From positions 1 through 64,000 of the forward strand of contig WYAU01000021.1 in the NCBI GenBank assembly GCA_011525665.1: a stretch of DNA of 64,000 nt. Reading direction: 5' to 3'. The notes beneath the pieces are model-generated. The model saw only the letters and a list, made by a program, of their open reading frames with translations. It had not been told where the DNA came from and did not search any database. This document shows, piece after piece, positions 36,183 to 45,212 of the stretch. Numbering within the stretch: the first letter of the stretch is position 1; each line of letters starts with the position of its first letter. The translations under genes were made by a program, and so were the position numbers. The stretch comes from Candidatus Brocadia sp. (GTDB lineage Bacteria > Planctomycetota > Brocadiia > Brocadiales > Brocadiaceae).

Positions 36183-36599
36183 TCAGGGTGCGACTTGCGG
36201 ATTACTGTGCTCATCCGTTTCGAAAGGCCCTTTCTTTCCGTCACCCGTATCCGTTGATTGCTGGATTGCGGCAAAATCACCCTTTGATATCCCTTCCTCA
36301 ATTGCGTGCCGCCAATCTTCAAACTCGATGCATTTTTCTCGTAACGTGTTTACTTCTTTAACAACTTGCTCTTTCTCCTGTGCTAAAACAGTGCGAATGC
36401 GCAATAACTCTTTATTGATTGCAGTCAACTCATGCACCTCTTCTTCAAGTTCTTTTACCTTACGGGATTGAATTTCCGTTTCTGTCTTCTGACACTCATA
36501 TCGGGAGGCCATGTAAGTTGCAAAAAAGAGACACATGAAACAAAACAATACGACTCCTGTTTTGAGGAGGCTTGATACCTTAGCGCCGCTGACCCTCAT
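36183..36599 (-). CDS. Small single-pass membrane protein with coiled coil
   Basis: 138 residues. One transmembrane helix (about 13-30, GVVLFCFMCLFFATYMAS) is followed by a heptad-rich coiled coil (about 35-95) and a short polar tail. The ATG is preceded by AGAAGGA at about 10 bases. It resembles FtsL/DivIC-like or generic coiled-coil membrane proteins in layout only; no family is recognised. It converges with the upstream TPR gene, leaving 109 bases between them. Confidence 0.6.
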   Translation of the reverse strand: MRVSGAKVSSLLKTGVVLFCFMCLFFATYMASRYECQKTETEIQSRKVKELEEEVHELTAINKELLRIRTVLAQEKEQVVKEVNTLREKCIEFEDWRHAIEEGISKGDFAAIQQSTDTGDGKKGPFETDEHSNPQVAP

Positions 36600-36920
36600 A
36601 TAGCCAATATCCTTCTGTCAAAAATAAAATGATATACACAACAGTGATTTCTGAGTAGCATATAATATTTTGAAGTCAATTGCAATCTGTTTTGAAATCT
36701 ATAGTACCGACAGGAAAATACCCTTTACTATAAAAACGGCATGTGACCGTGTATTTCAAAATCAGGAATGACCACGCCTCAATCCCGTAAGGTACCTCCT
36801 GCAAGTGAAGTGCAAGAATATTTCACTTTGCTGGCATTTGTCTTGACTGCAATACATAAATTTGTTATGAGATACGGATATTATTTTTGGTTTCCAATTC
36901 ATGAAAAAGGGTAAAGAACC
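36600..36920. other. Divergent intergenic region before the YkgJ-like gene
   Basis: AT-rich. A weak hairpin AAGTGAA...TTCACTT lies near 36801-36827 and a sigma-70-like promoter at 36843-36871. No gene is seen. Confidence 0.45.
36843..36871 (+). promoter_or_regulatory. Probable sigma-70 promoter for the YkgJ-gcvT cluster
   Basis: TTGACT at 36843-36848 and TATGAG at 36866-36871 are separated by 17 bases, close to the sigma-70 consensus, and lie 50 bases before the first start codon of the cluster. Confidence 0.45.
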
Positions 36921-37292
36921 ATGACCGAGTTAATCAGCAAGATTGAACTAAAAAAGATCCATCAGATTGCGCAAAGGACACAACAAATAGCACACAAGAC
37001 AGATATATTTTGTTCTGCAATCTTATTGCAGGCGTGGAGGAGGGTTTACTATATTTTTAACAAACGGGAAATTTATGCTTCGTTAAAAAAGCGACAGGGA
37101 AGTTGCCTGCGATGCGGACGGTGTTGCCACGCCTCTTTTAAGTGTCAACACCTTGAATACGACGAAAATGGGCTCTCCCTGTGCAAGGTATACGATCGAA
37201 AACCCCTTATGTGCTCGCTCTATCCCTACAATGCAAATGATTACTTTTTCCATCTTAAGCCAACCTGCGGTTATAAATACGATCACGAATAG
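36921..37292 (+). CDS. YkgJ family cysteine cluster protein
   Basis: 123 residues. The C-terminal half holds the family pattern CLRCGRCCHASFKCQHL, then C...KPLMCSLYP and a last Cys in KPTCGY, a likely zinc or Fe-S site. The N-terminal 55 residues are helical and basic. YkgJ/FliB-like cluster proteins are widespread and their function is not established. It precedes gcvT by 15 bases in the same direction, so they form one transcription unit starting at the promoter near 36850. Confidence 0.8.
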   Translation: MTELISKIELKKIHQIAQRTQQIAHKTDIFCSAILLQAWRRVYYIFNKREIYASLKKRQGSCLRCGRCCHASFKCQHLEYDENGLSLCKVYDRKPLMCSLYPYNANDYFFHLKPTCGYKYDHE

Positions 37293-37307
37293 TAGCATGC
37301 GCCACTC

Positions 37308-38402
37308 ATGAAAAAAACACCCCTTTACGATACCCACCTCAAACTCAATGCAACGATGGTGTCTTACCATGACTACTTCATGCCCCTCCAGTATGACACC
37401 ATTATTAACGAACACCACAGCGTGAGAAAAAATGCCGGTCTTTTCGACGTCTCCCACATGGGAATATTTGAGATTTTCGGAAACAAGGCGTTCCCGTTTA
37501 TTCAGTACATTATCACCAATGACGCGGGAAAACTCGCAGACAAACAGGTTCAATACACCCCCCTCTGCAATGAGCAGGGCGGAGTTCTTGATGACATCCT
37601 CGTCTATAAATGGCACAAAGAACATTTCCTGCTGGTGGTAAACTGCGCCAATAAGGAAAAAGACCTCTTGTGGCTGCAGAAGCAGGCTGGCACTTTTCGA
37701 CCCTTAGAAATAAGGGACTTGACTGACACCATGTCTCTCATCGCTTTGCAAGGCCCCCTCTCCGAACGTATTCTTGAAAACACATTCAGCACAAAATTTG
37801 ATTATCTGAAAAGGTTTTACTTTGATGATTTTGTTTGGGATGGCATACAAATAATAATCTCCAGAACGGGATACACTGGTGAGGATGGCTTTGAGATATT
37901 TGCGGATGCACAGCATGTTGTGAAACTATGGAATCTGCTCATCGACAAAAACAAGGAGGGTGGTTTGATGCCTGCCGGTCTCGGAGCGAGGGACACCCTG
38001 CGATTAGAGGCCTGTCTTTTGTTGTATGGAAATGATATGGACGAGACAATAACTCCCCTTGAGACAACAATTGATTGGGCCGTGAAATTTGATAAAGGCG
38101 GCTTTATCGGTAAAGAAGCCATGCTCAGGCAAAAGGCAAGGGGAATTGACAGAAAATTGGCCGGATTTGAAATGATAGACCGTGGTATTCCCCGTCATGA
38201 TTATCCTGTATTAAAGGGAAACGAAATAATTGGGAAGGTTACCAGCGGATCATTTAGCCCCACCACCAATAAGAACATCGGCCTGTGCCTTATAAAATCC
38301 CAATACAACCGTGTAGGAGAGGAGTTGCACATACAAATCAGGGATAATAATTATAATGCGCAGATTGTGAAGACCCCATTTTACAAGAGGAATATTACCT
38401 AG
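37308..38402 (+). CDS. gcvT: Glycine cleavage system T protein (aminomethyltransferase)
   Basis: 364 residues, the usual length. Hallmarks are LFDVSHMGIFEIFG, IALQGPLSE, ISRTGYTGEDGFEIF, MPAGLGARDTLRLEACLLLYGNDM and VTSGSFSPTTNKNIGLC. The enzyme transfers the methylene group from the lipoyl-bound intermediate on GcvH to tetrahydrofolate, releasing ammonia. GcvH follows 142 bases downstream; the P protein and dihydrolipoyl dehydrogenase are not in the window. The TAG stop is formed by the first bases of a repeat element (38400 onward). In a Wood-Ljungdahl organism this enzyme exchanges glycine with methylene-THF. Confidence 0.95.
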   Translation: MKKTPLYDTHLKLNATMVSYHDYFMPLQYDTIINEHHSVRKNAGLFDVSHMGIFEIFGNKAFPFIQYIITNDAGKLADKQVQYTPLCNEQGGVLDDILVYKWHKEHFLLVVNCANKEKDLLWLQKQAGTFRPLEIRDLTDTMSLIALQGPLSERILENTFSTKFDYLKRFYFDDFVWDGIQIIISRTGYTGEDGFEIFADAQHVVKLWNLLIDKNKEGGLMPAGLGARDTLRLEACLLLYGNDMDETITPLETTIDWAVKFDKGGFIGKEAMLRQKARGIDRKLAGFEMIDRGIPRHDYPVLKGNEIIGKVTSGSFSPTTNKNIGLCLIKSQYNRVGEELHIQIRDNNYNAQIVKTPFYKRNIT

Positions 38403-38460
38403 CGCAGCATAACCGCAACCAAATCCCCCTTAAAACTAGGGGGATGAAGGGGGTTGTTAA
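38400..38460. repeat. Repeat element at the 3' end of gcvT
   Basis: Begins TAGCGCAGCATAACCGCAAC and continues into an AAATCCCCCTTA / TAGGGGGA palindrome. The first 24 bases after the T match, with one difference, the inverted end of the element at 25985-26120. The TAG is the gcvT stop codon. Confidence 0.65.
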
Positions 38461-38544
38461 AAACCTGAAATTGTTTTCGGATTTCGATATTCGTATTTTT
38501 GACTTCTCAATAAAAGATAGTAAAAATTTAATAGGATACTGCAT

Positions 38545-38937
38545 ATGGCAAATATACCTAATGAACTCCTTTACACAAAGACCCACGAATGGGTGAAGAA
38601 AATAAACCAGAACGAGGTGATTGTAGGTATCACGGACCATGCACAACAGCAACTGAAGGATATCGTCTTTGTCGAATTACCTTCCGTAGGAAAAGCGGTG
38701 AAGGCAGGTGTAACCTGTGCAGTTGTGGAGTCCGTGAAGGCTGCATACGATATTTACGCCCCGCTATCAGGAAAAGTCACAAAGGCCAATCAAATAATCC
38801 AAGGAAAACCAGAACTGGTGAATAAAGACCCTTACGGTGAGGGGTGGTTTTTACACATCGAAACCTCCAACCCGAACGAATTCAACAACCTCTTAAGCCC
38901 CGCACAGTATCGAGCTATTAGTGAATCTGAACACTAA
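38545..38937 (+). CDS. gcvH: Glycine cleavage system H protein
   Basis: 130 residues. The lipoyl attachment site is ESVK65A. THEWVKK, VGITDHAQQQLKDIVFVELP and PSVGKAV are classical H-protein segments. It shuttles the aminomethyl group between P, T and L proteins. It is in the same direction as gcvT, the spacing of 142 bases being due to the repeat at 38400-38460. The ribosome site before the ATG is weak (AGGAT). Confidence 0.95.
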   Translation: MANIPNELLYTKTHEWVKKINQNEVIVGITDHAQQQLKDIVFVELPSVGKAVKAGVTCAVVESVKAAYDIYAPLSGKVTKANQIIQGKPELVNKDPYGEGWFLHIETSNPNEFNNLLSPAQYRAISESEH

Positions 38938-39314
38938 ATGTGTAGGGGCATATTGCAATACGCCTTACAGTCAAATACCTGTTGTATAAAAAGTTGCTAA
39001 ATCCCTGACTTGATGCAAGGGATTTCGATGTTTTAGATGTTTCGGTGAGTCCTTTCAGCCGAAACAAAATAGCATAATGACGTACAGGGGTTTAAAAAAC
39101 ATCAGGGGAAAGGGAGTCGGCCTTTTCGGAAATTACCTCTGTGACCTCGCCTGAAAAATGGGCCAGTGGAACAAGAACGCTGCGGCAAGAATAAAGGTAA
39201 TTACTGCGGGGAAGTGGTAATTATGGGCAATAAGGTAAGGGTATGAGCAGCAGGAGGCAATGCCAGAAGCCAAATTTTGTAAACAATACCTCCCCTCCCA
39301 TTAAACGATTAAAT
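38938..39314. other. Intergenic region with hairpins and a possible gene relic
   Basis: Contains a short palindrome-like repeat at 38940 (GTAGGGGCATATTGCAATAC), a hairpin AAATCCCT/AGGGATTT (38999-39025), and a second hairpin GTTTCGG/CCGAAAC (39039-39065); the first may end the gcvTH transcript although its T tract is weak. On the minus strand about 39140-39290 an open frame of some 50 codons is strongly hydrophobic and ends HWPIFQARSQR; it looks like the relic of a membrane gene but I cannot assign it. Confidence 0.4.
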
Positions 39315-39392
39315 TGGTCGGGGCGACTGGATTCGAACCAGCGACCTCGACGTCCCGAACGTCGCGCTCTAGCCAAACTGAGCCACGCCCCG
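39315..39392 (-). tRNA. tRNA-Pro (CGG)
   Basis: The minus strand folds as a full cloverleaf. The acceptor CGGGGCG pairs with CGCCCCG, the anticodon loop is TTCGGGA with anticodon CGG between CGACG and CGTCG, and the T loop is TTCGAAT. The 3' CCA is encoded at 39315-39317. Confidence 0.95.
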
Positions 39393-39496
39393 TATATGAC
39401 CTTTCATAATCTACCATAAAGACGCAAAGGACACAAAGAAAAACCTAAAGAGACAGAAAATTTCTTTATCAGTAAATATCAAAAACCGTGTCCAAT

Positions 39497-41845
39497 TCAC
39501 TTCGCCTCGATCATTACCTTCTCTATTCCGATGTTACCCTCGCTATCGAATGCATTGACAACAAGGGTATAATCGCCAGTCCTCAGGGGCCTCGTAGTGA
39601 TTTGAAAGGATTCCTCCAGACTATCAAAGACACCGTCCATGGCATAGGCAGAGATCCACTCCTGCCCATCGACGGTATATTGAACTTTTACGATATTACT
39701 GTGTTCATCCTTTACTGTGCCGGAAATGACGTACCTTCCCTCTGTACCCGCCGCAACATTCAGAGCCCTCATGCCCGGCCTTGAATTATCAATCACTATG
39801 GGTTGTATCGTGTCTTCTGTGCTAAAGGCAGTTTCCGGCGGGTTGTCGGGTTCATCAGTCGCCGTCAGTCTGACCTGATATTTCCCATCCGGCAACCGCA
39901 AGGTATCCCAGGAATAAGACCCTTTTTTTTGCGTATTCTTATCGATAACCTTCCATGCCTTTTCCTCTACGCCTTTATAACAAATGGTCACTTGCAGGGT
40001 GTCATTGTTCGGGTCTTCTACCTCCCATTGGATATTTTTTTGCGCCATTTGGTGATGGGGTCTTTGGCTGATAACCGCGGGGTGTTTAGATTCCACCTTG
40101 CTGTCCGTTTTTCCCTCCGGCGGCTTTGGAGCCGGTGGCGATGATTCTCTTTCCACGGTAAAATTAACTATACGGGGGGGCCGGTTTCTCGGGAGATAAG
40201 ATATCGACACGGTGCTTATTGTCGGGGTTGAATTGCTGTCCATTGTCTGCAGGGTGGCTTTATACTGTATGAAACGTGCAGCAGGACTTGTTATCCTTCC
40301 CCCGCTTTCCGTATATGGCACAGACCAGCTGCTCCATGTAGAGTCGGGTTTTTCACAATTCCCCGAGCGTGTCGACAAAGTAACCCTCGTCCCTGCCGGC
40401 TGAATGTCTTTCCAGTAAATGCTTCCCCAGTTCGATGGCGCCATGGTATCAAGGACATTAGAGAAAAAGGCCCCTTCCTTCCCGTAGGACGGTGAGATTT
40501 TATAGACGCTCCCAAAATTGCCCGTGCCAAAATAGAGTTCGTTGGCATCTGTGCTGAGACAGCAAAGCGCCTGCATCTCTTCCACTTTTACCAGACTGCT
40601 TGAAGTTTCATCCTCACAAACTTTATATACTCCCGGCATATTTCCGGTAACCACATAGAGGTTATTCTGTGCATCGAAAGACATGCCGAGGATAAATGCC
40701 TGACTGATTTCCACTATTTTTTGGGCAAGGCCATCCGGGGTAATTTTGTAGACGGAGTTGGGAGCGGTTGGAAACCCCGTAGTTTTCACTGTCGTCTCAA
40801 CACCTTTCACTGCTGCCCTTTGCTGCTGAACGGAAGACGCTTGTGCCATGTGTGATTCTTCCGGGAGATTCAGGTCCCACGACTTTTCTTCCTTAAAAAC
40901 CGAGGCGACGATTCCCGTCTGCAAAGGGGGCTGGGCAGGAGGAGCCAGAGGCACCTGGAGCGCTGCACCCGATGCCGTTCCCGCATACACGTTACCCACA
41001 GAATCCATTGCGATACAGTGGATTTCACCTTCACTGGCATCATAAAGTACCTGCGCCTGTCCTGACGGAGCAATCTTGTACACGAAACCGTTTGGTTCTG
41101 TTCCCAGATAGATATTATCATAGCGGTCAAGTTCTATATCCAGGAGATTTGTCTCCGGAGAATCAAAAAACACGGTTGGAATACCATCCGGTGATATCTT
41201 GAACAGAATACCATCGTTTCCCGTTGCGGCAACGAGATTAGAATCTTTATCTACGGACATATCCCATATGTAAGGCGCCGGTAAACTGCAAAACATCGTG
41301 CTCTCGCCTCGGGCGTTTATCTTATAAATAATACCCCGGGGTGCAGTTCCTGCATAGAGATTACCATATTTATCAACGGCAAGACTCTGAATATATAATT
41401 CAGGCGATTTGAAGAATTCCACGGCTTCTGAACCATCTTTTATAAGATAAACCGTTCCCGGATCCCCCGTGCCCACAAATATCCGGTTTTGTAAATCTTC
41501 GGCAATTGACCAGACAAAAGCACTCTCGATTCCCGCAATTGCCTCTATTTTCGGAGAAAGCTGTATTTCTCCTTTACTGTTAATTGACACATTTTGGGTA
41601 CGGCCTTTACTGAAATCGGATTCTGTCGATTGTGTCCACGTATTCGTTGTCGTAGCATAGGAATGAGAAGACAGGAGTACAAGAAAAAATATCATAGCGC
41701 GGCTGAACCCCAGCAAAAATATTCCCCCTGCCCTCCCCCTTCGCAAGGGGGAGATAAAGGGAGGGTAAAAAACTTGCCGGAAAGAGAAGTTTTTGCCGTG
41801 TAATTCGATAAATACTTTTCGCAATGCAGGTCCTTTCATGATCAT
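39497..41845 (-). CDS. Exported beta-propeller protein with C-terminal Ig-like region
   Basis: 782 residues from the ATG at 41845, which lies five bases after the stop of the S55 peptidase gene. Residues about 95-480 contain at least six repeats of the type NLYAGTAPRGIIYKINARG, the blades of an NHL/SMP-30-like propeller. The last 200 or so residues are beta-rich (RPPRIVNFTVERES, YTVDGQEWISAYAMDG) and resemble fibronectin/Ig-like modules. The signal core MIFFLVLLSSHSYA only begins at residue 51; residues 27-46 or so are encoded by a repeat element inserted between the old start and the signal sequence. An ATG at 41695 may now be the working start. It probably acts outside the cytoplasm together with the S55 protein. 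Confidence 0.75.
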   Translation of the reverse strand: MIMKGPALRKVFIELHGKNFSFRQVFYPPFISPLRRGRAGGIFLLGFSRAMIFFLVLLSSHSYATTTNTWTQSTESDFSKGRTQNVSINSKGEIQLSPKIEAIAGIESAFVWSIAEDLQNRIFVGTGDPGTVYLIKDGSEAVEFFKSPELYIQSLAVDKYGNLYAGTAPRGIIYKINARGESTMFCSLPAPYIWDMSVDKDSNLVAATGNDGILFKISPDGIPTVFFDSPETNLLDIELDRYDNIYLGTEPNGFVYKIAPSGQAQVLYDASEGEIHCIAMDSVGNVYAGTASGAALQVPLAPPAQPPLQTGIVASVFKEEKSWDLNLPEESHMAQASSVQQQRAAVKGVETTVKTTGFPTAPNSVYKITPDGLAQKIVEISQAFILGMSFDAQNNLYVVTGNMPGVYKVCEDETSSSLVKVEEMQALCCLSTDANELYFGTGNFGSVYKISPSYGKEGAFFSNVLDTMAPSNWGSIYWKDIQPAGTRVTLSTRSGNCEKPDSTWSSWSVPYTESGGRITSPAARFIQYKATLQTMDSNSTPTISTVSISYLPRNRPPRIVNFTVERESSPPAPKPPEGKTDSKVESKHPAVISQRPHHQMAQKNIQWEVEDPNNDTLQVTICYKGVEEKAWKVIDKNTQKKGSYSWDTLRLPDGKYQVRLTATDEPDNPPETAFSTEDTIQPIVIDNSRPGMRALNVAAGTEGRYVISGTVKDEHSNIVKVQYTVDGQEWISAYAMDGVFDSLEESFQITTRPLRTGDYTLVVNAFDSEGNIGIEKVMIEAK
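41692..41803. repeat. Inverted copy of the 135 bp repeat, inside the propeller gene
   Basis: The reverse complement of 41753-41800 reads GCAAAAACTTCTCTTT...AAGTTTTTTACCCTCCC, then TTTATC, and aligns with gaps to 25991-26034. A C/G-run palindrome at 41733-41752 and a GCGCTA motif at the inner end correspond to the rest of the element. It keeps the reading frame open. Confidence 0.65.
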
Positions 41846-41850
41846 TTCTT

Positions 41851-43674
41851 TTATTTGACCGCTACGGGGATCGTCTGGTTTCCGTTCAGTACATATGATG
41901 TTGGGACGCGCGATACCACTTCGTCAAAAAGAGGTCCTACGCCGCTTTGATTAGAAAAACTCATAACGGAAAGCATCGACGCCGGAAGCGATGGAAAGCC
42001 TTCTCCTTTATAAGTAAGTCCTTTTTTCGCCAGCAGGACGCGCACCATGAGATTGTTATTCCGCTCCATGTTTTCGATATACCGCAGAAGCTGTTCAAAA
42101 TTCGTGGGCAGGTACTTTCCTGCCGCTCGACCCAGATTCAATGCCTGCCCAAAGGTAGCGTCACAGGCCGTAACGTTCACCATACTTCCCGGGAGGGTGT
42201 CTTCGGGTATGTGCATCATTACCGTTTGATAAAAACTTTCTCCCGTAAAGGGCTTCAGACACACATCCACCCGGAGCGTGTCCCCCGGTTTCACCTGTTT
42301 TTTATCCACCCTGATCGACTCAATATATGCCGTTTGCCTGCTATCCAATACAGTAATCTTCAGATCGATCCGGTTTATCCGCACCGACTGAAACTGGTTA
42401 TTGATAATCATCGTAAAAGGCTGCACTATATGATTTAGGGAAAACCACGACTGGTCGAGTTCGTAAAAGACATTTTCGACCACAATAGGTTTTTCATATC
42501 CTTCGATCTGGGCAGAAAGCCGTATCCTGACCGATTTTTCCCCTAATTTCCTTTCCGTTGACAGCACAGCGCTTTGAGCAGCCATCAGGATAAGACTGGG
42601 CGTCAGCAGCTTGTTATCTGCGATCTCAAAATTGTGTTCGAGTTTTTGCGAACCCTCCACCTCGATGCGGCAGGGTATCATACGGGCTGATTCTCCAAGA
42701 ATGCCGCCGATTCCTGCCCTTCTGTCCTGGTTTATTCGGCCAATTATTTCCACAGGCGAAGCCATTTTTACGGAATTTGATTGGCTGCTGAGCACGGTAT
42801 AAACATAGGCGGATGCCATGGGAAGGTCTGCATTTCCCGTTTGTAAAAACGGGTGTCCAAAGGCAAGGACATTATCCCCCTCTATATACGTTACCGTACC
42901 AACGACGGCTGCACTAAGGTCGCCCCTGATCAGGATGGCTGCCACTGATGCCCCCGGAACGAGTTTGGGTCTCCCTACCATATCCGAATAAGAGACACTG
43001 CTCCCCCCTTGCACGGGATATAATCCATATGTCTGAAAAAGGGGGCGCATTCTTTGCAGGACATCAGAGCTGACACCGGAGACTATGAAGGGAGAAAGGA
43101 TGGGAGTAAGCTTTATTTTACCGAAATCATAGCTCGTTATCTCTTGTGATTGTGGTGCCAAGGAAGGGGCCGGTGAGCCTGTTACCGGATCACTTTGCAA
43201 CAAGGATGGAAGTTCCCAACCTGCGGAAGCCAGCGAGAGCCCCTCTTCCTGCGCCGGTATGTTAAGTAAGGTGTTTTTCATTTCGTTAATCGGCGTGATG
43301 CCTGCAATAGCGTCCTTTGCAAAGCTCCATCCATACGCAACAGCGCCAATGAGCCGATTGCCAATATAAACAGGACTGCCACTCATCCCGGCAATAATCC
43401 CGGATTTCTCCAACGGGCCACCCGACATCCTGACCAGGATCATATTGCTTTTTGCCTCCCAGTTTCTTAAAATACCCAACACCTCGACATTAAATATTCC
43501 AATCCGGTCGCCGATAAAAACGGTTTTACCATAGCCTTTCATCCCCGGTACGATCTCGTCGATATTCATAATACTTCCTGCGGCAAAGGGCATGGACTTG
43601 CCGTGCGCAATGAAGGCAGAAAAAATACCCAGGATTACCAGGAAATAAGGCAATGTGTGTCTTTTGCGTTCCAT
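41851..43674 (-). CDS. SpoIVB-like S55 peptidase domain protein
   Basis: 607 residues with a signal peptide (hydrophobic core about 9-23). The first 150 residues carry the S55 signature: IDEIVPGMKGYGKTVFIGD, then the catalytic GMSGSP at about 96-101 with PVYIGNRLIGAVAYGW, and ITPI. The remaining 450 residues are not clearly assignable, with VLAFGHPFLQTGNADLP among the conserved islands. SpoIVB-type serine peptidases cleave envelope regulators; outside sporulating bacteria their targets are unknown. It is followed with a five-base gap by the propeller protein gene, so the two are probably a functional pair. Confidence 0.8.
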   Translation of the reverse strand: MERKRHTLPYFLVILGIFSAFIAHGKSMPFAAGSIMNIDEIVPGMKGYGKTVFIGDRIGIFNVEVLGILRNWEAKSNMILVRMSGGPLEKSGIIAGMSGSPVYIGNRLIGAVAYGWSFAKDAIAGITPINEMKNTLLNIPAQEEGLSLASAGWELPSLLQSDPVTGSPAPSLAPQSQEITSYDFGKIKLTPILSPFIVSGVSSDVLQRMRPLFQTYGLYPVQGGSSVSYSDMVGRPKLVPGASVAAILIRGDLSAAVVGTVTYIEGDNVLAFGHPFLQTGNADLPMASAYVYTVLSSQSNSVKMASPVEIIGRINQDRRAGIGGILGESARMIPCRIEVEGSQKLEHNFEIADNKLLTPSLILMAAQSAVLSTERKLGEKSVRIRLSAQIEGYEKPIVVENVFYELDQSWFSLNHIVQPFTMIINNQFQSVRINRIDLKITVLDSRQTAYIESIRVDKKQVKPGDTLRVDVCLKPFTGESFYQTVMMHIPEDTLPGSMVNVTACDATFGQALNLGRAAGKYLPTNFEQLLRYIENMERNNNLMVRVLLAKKGLTYKGEGFPSLPASMLSVMSFSNQSGVGPLFDEVVSRVPTSYVLNGNQTIPVAVK

Positions 43675-43888
43675 GCAGCAAACTCTACCAAATTTGGCAA
43701 TTTATTGTCAAGGTATAAAAGAGTTGAAATAATTATATTTAAAAATTACACTATTTAGTATAAAATATTTTTTTGGTATTTTAATCTCACGGAAGACGGA
43801 TAAGACACAAACCTTGATTTCTGTCTTCAAGTATATACGTACTTACGTAATGTGCTTATCGTAACAGGTAGTTTCTCCGATCGTAGTA

Positions 43889-44515
43889 ATGGACACAAGA
43901 GTACTCAATCTAAGAGACCCAGATCTTTATTCAACACACATAGCGGCGGCCGCTCAGGCGTTACGAATGGGAAAACTGGTTGCCTTCCCCACAGAAACAG
44001 TGTATGGACTTGGGGCTCACCGGGACAATGCAAAAGCTGTCGAACGTATCTATAAAGTAAAAGAAAGGGGTGAAGAAAAGAAACTGACCTTAATGATTGC
44101 GGACCTCGACGATGCGAAAAAGTATGTCGATCACTTTTCAAGCACCGCAGTGAGATTGATGGAATTTTTCTGGCCGGGCGCTTTAGCAATTATTTTCCCC
44201 TTAAAGAACGGTTCGGATATAAGTATACGATTTCCCGACAACAGCGCAGCCAGGGATTTGATCCGTGCTGCAAAAGTACCTGTCGTTACGACAAGCGCAA
44301 ACATTTCCGGATACCCCCCCTCTACAGATGCACAGCAAGTAATGATGGACTTTCGGGGGAAAATTCCCCTCATACTAGACGGCGGCTCCACACGGTTTCG
44401 CTCCCCTTCAACAATACTCAGGGTAAAAGATGATACCTTTGAGATTCTCCGTCAGGGTATTATTTCGGAGGCTATGATACGAAGTCGTCTTGAGAAGGGT
44501 TTGGTAAAAGTGTGA
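43889..44515 (+). CDS. tsaC: Threonylcarbamoyl-AMP synthase (Sua5/YciO/YrdC)
   Basis: 208 residues, the single YrdC domain. Motifs are KLVAFPTETVYGLGAH at the start, VKERGEEKKLTLMI, FFWPGALAIIFPLK, RFPDN, VVTTSANISG and the C-terminal STILRV. The enzyme makes threonylcarbamoyl-AMP from threonine, bicarbonate and ATP for the t6A37 modification of ANN-decoding tRNAs. No ribosome site of standard form precedes the ATG. It is divergent from the S55 peptidase gene and 244 bases from rpiB. Paralogues with unknown roles (YciO) exist, so the assignment to TsaC is likely but not certain. Confidence 0.87.
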   Translation: MDTRVLNLRDPDLYSTHIAAAAQALRMGKLVAFPTETVYGLGAHRDNAKAVERIYKVKERGEEKKLTLMIADLDDAKKYVDHFSSTAVRLMEFFWPGALAIIFPLKNGSDISIRFPDNSAARDLIRAAKVPVVTTSANISGYPPSTDAQQVMMDFRGKIPLILDGGSTRFRSPSTILRVKDDTFEILRQGIISEAMIRSRLEKGLVKV

Positions 44516-44759
44516 TATTTATGCAGGGAAATCCGGAAACATCCGAGATTCCTGCAGTTGTCATTCAAGAATTGCCACGACGGGACACGTTTAAAATTCA
44601 AACCGCAGAATAAGACCGGTTTTTATTTCTCAGGTGAGACGAGACGCACGTTCTACTCCCGGGTGAAATGCCCGGTATTATTGCAAATACGAACATTTTT
44701 TTGTTTTTTGTTTCTTTTAACTCTCATAAAACTTTTATAAAGACAGTAAAACGGATAGA

Positions 44760-45212
44760 ATGAAAATCGCATTAGCATCAGATCACAGAGGTTTTGATTT
44801 CAAACAGCGCGTGGCATCCATGCTTACACAAATGGGCCACACGGTAAAGGATTTTGGTACGAATAAAAATAACGAATCGGTAGACTATCCTGATTATGGA
44901 TTACAGGCTGCCCGTGCTGTGGGTTCAGGAGAATGTGAACGGGCGATTCTGATCTGCGGTACCGGGATCGGGATGTCTTTGGTGGCAAATAAAGTGAGGG
45001 GTGTGCGGGCTGCATGCTGCCATAATCTTTATACGGTTGAGATGAGCCGAAGGCACAATGATTCCAATGTGCTGTGCATTGGAGCCGATGTTATAGATGA
45101 AGAACTCCTGGAGCAAAAGGTCAAGCTGTGGTTAGAAACACCCTTTGAAGGCGGAAGACACGCCCGCCGCATAGAAAAGATCATGGAAGTCGAAAATGGG
45201 GAAGGAATTTAG
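44760..45212 (+). CDS. rpiB: Ribose-5-phosphate isomerase B
   Basis: 150 residues. LASDHRGFDFK at the start (D8, H9), ICGTGIGMS with the catalytic Cys at 66, and RAACCHNLYTVEMSRRHNDSNVLCIG are classical RpiB features. It interconverts ribose-5-phosphate and ribulose-5-phosphate in the pentose phosphate pathway. The protein length is standard. It is monocistronic, with no close same-strand neighbour. Confidence 0.95.
   Translation: MKIALASDHRGFDFKQRVASMLTQMGHTVKDFGTNKNNESVDYPDYGLQAARAVGSGECERAILICGTGIGMSLVANKVRGVRAACCHNLYTVEMSRRHNDSNVLCIGADVIDEELLEQKVKLWLETPFEGGRHARRIEKIMEVENGEGI

Noticed and set aside
36600-36920. Glycine riboswitch upstream of the YkgJ-gcvT unit
   Set aside because: No tandem aptamer core could be found; only a sigma-70-like promoter and a weak hairpin are present.
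38938-39314. Possible cobalamin or glycine riboswitch near gcvTH
   Set aside because: It lies downstream of gcvH and lacks the conserved core strings of either class.
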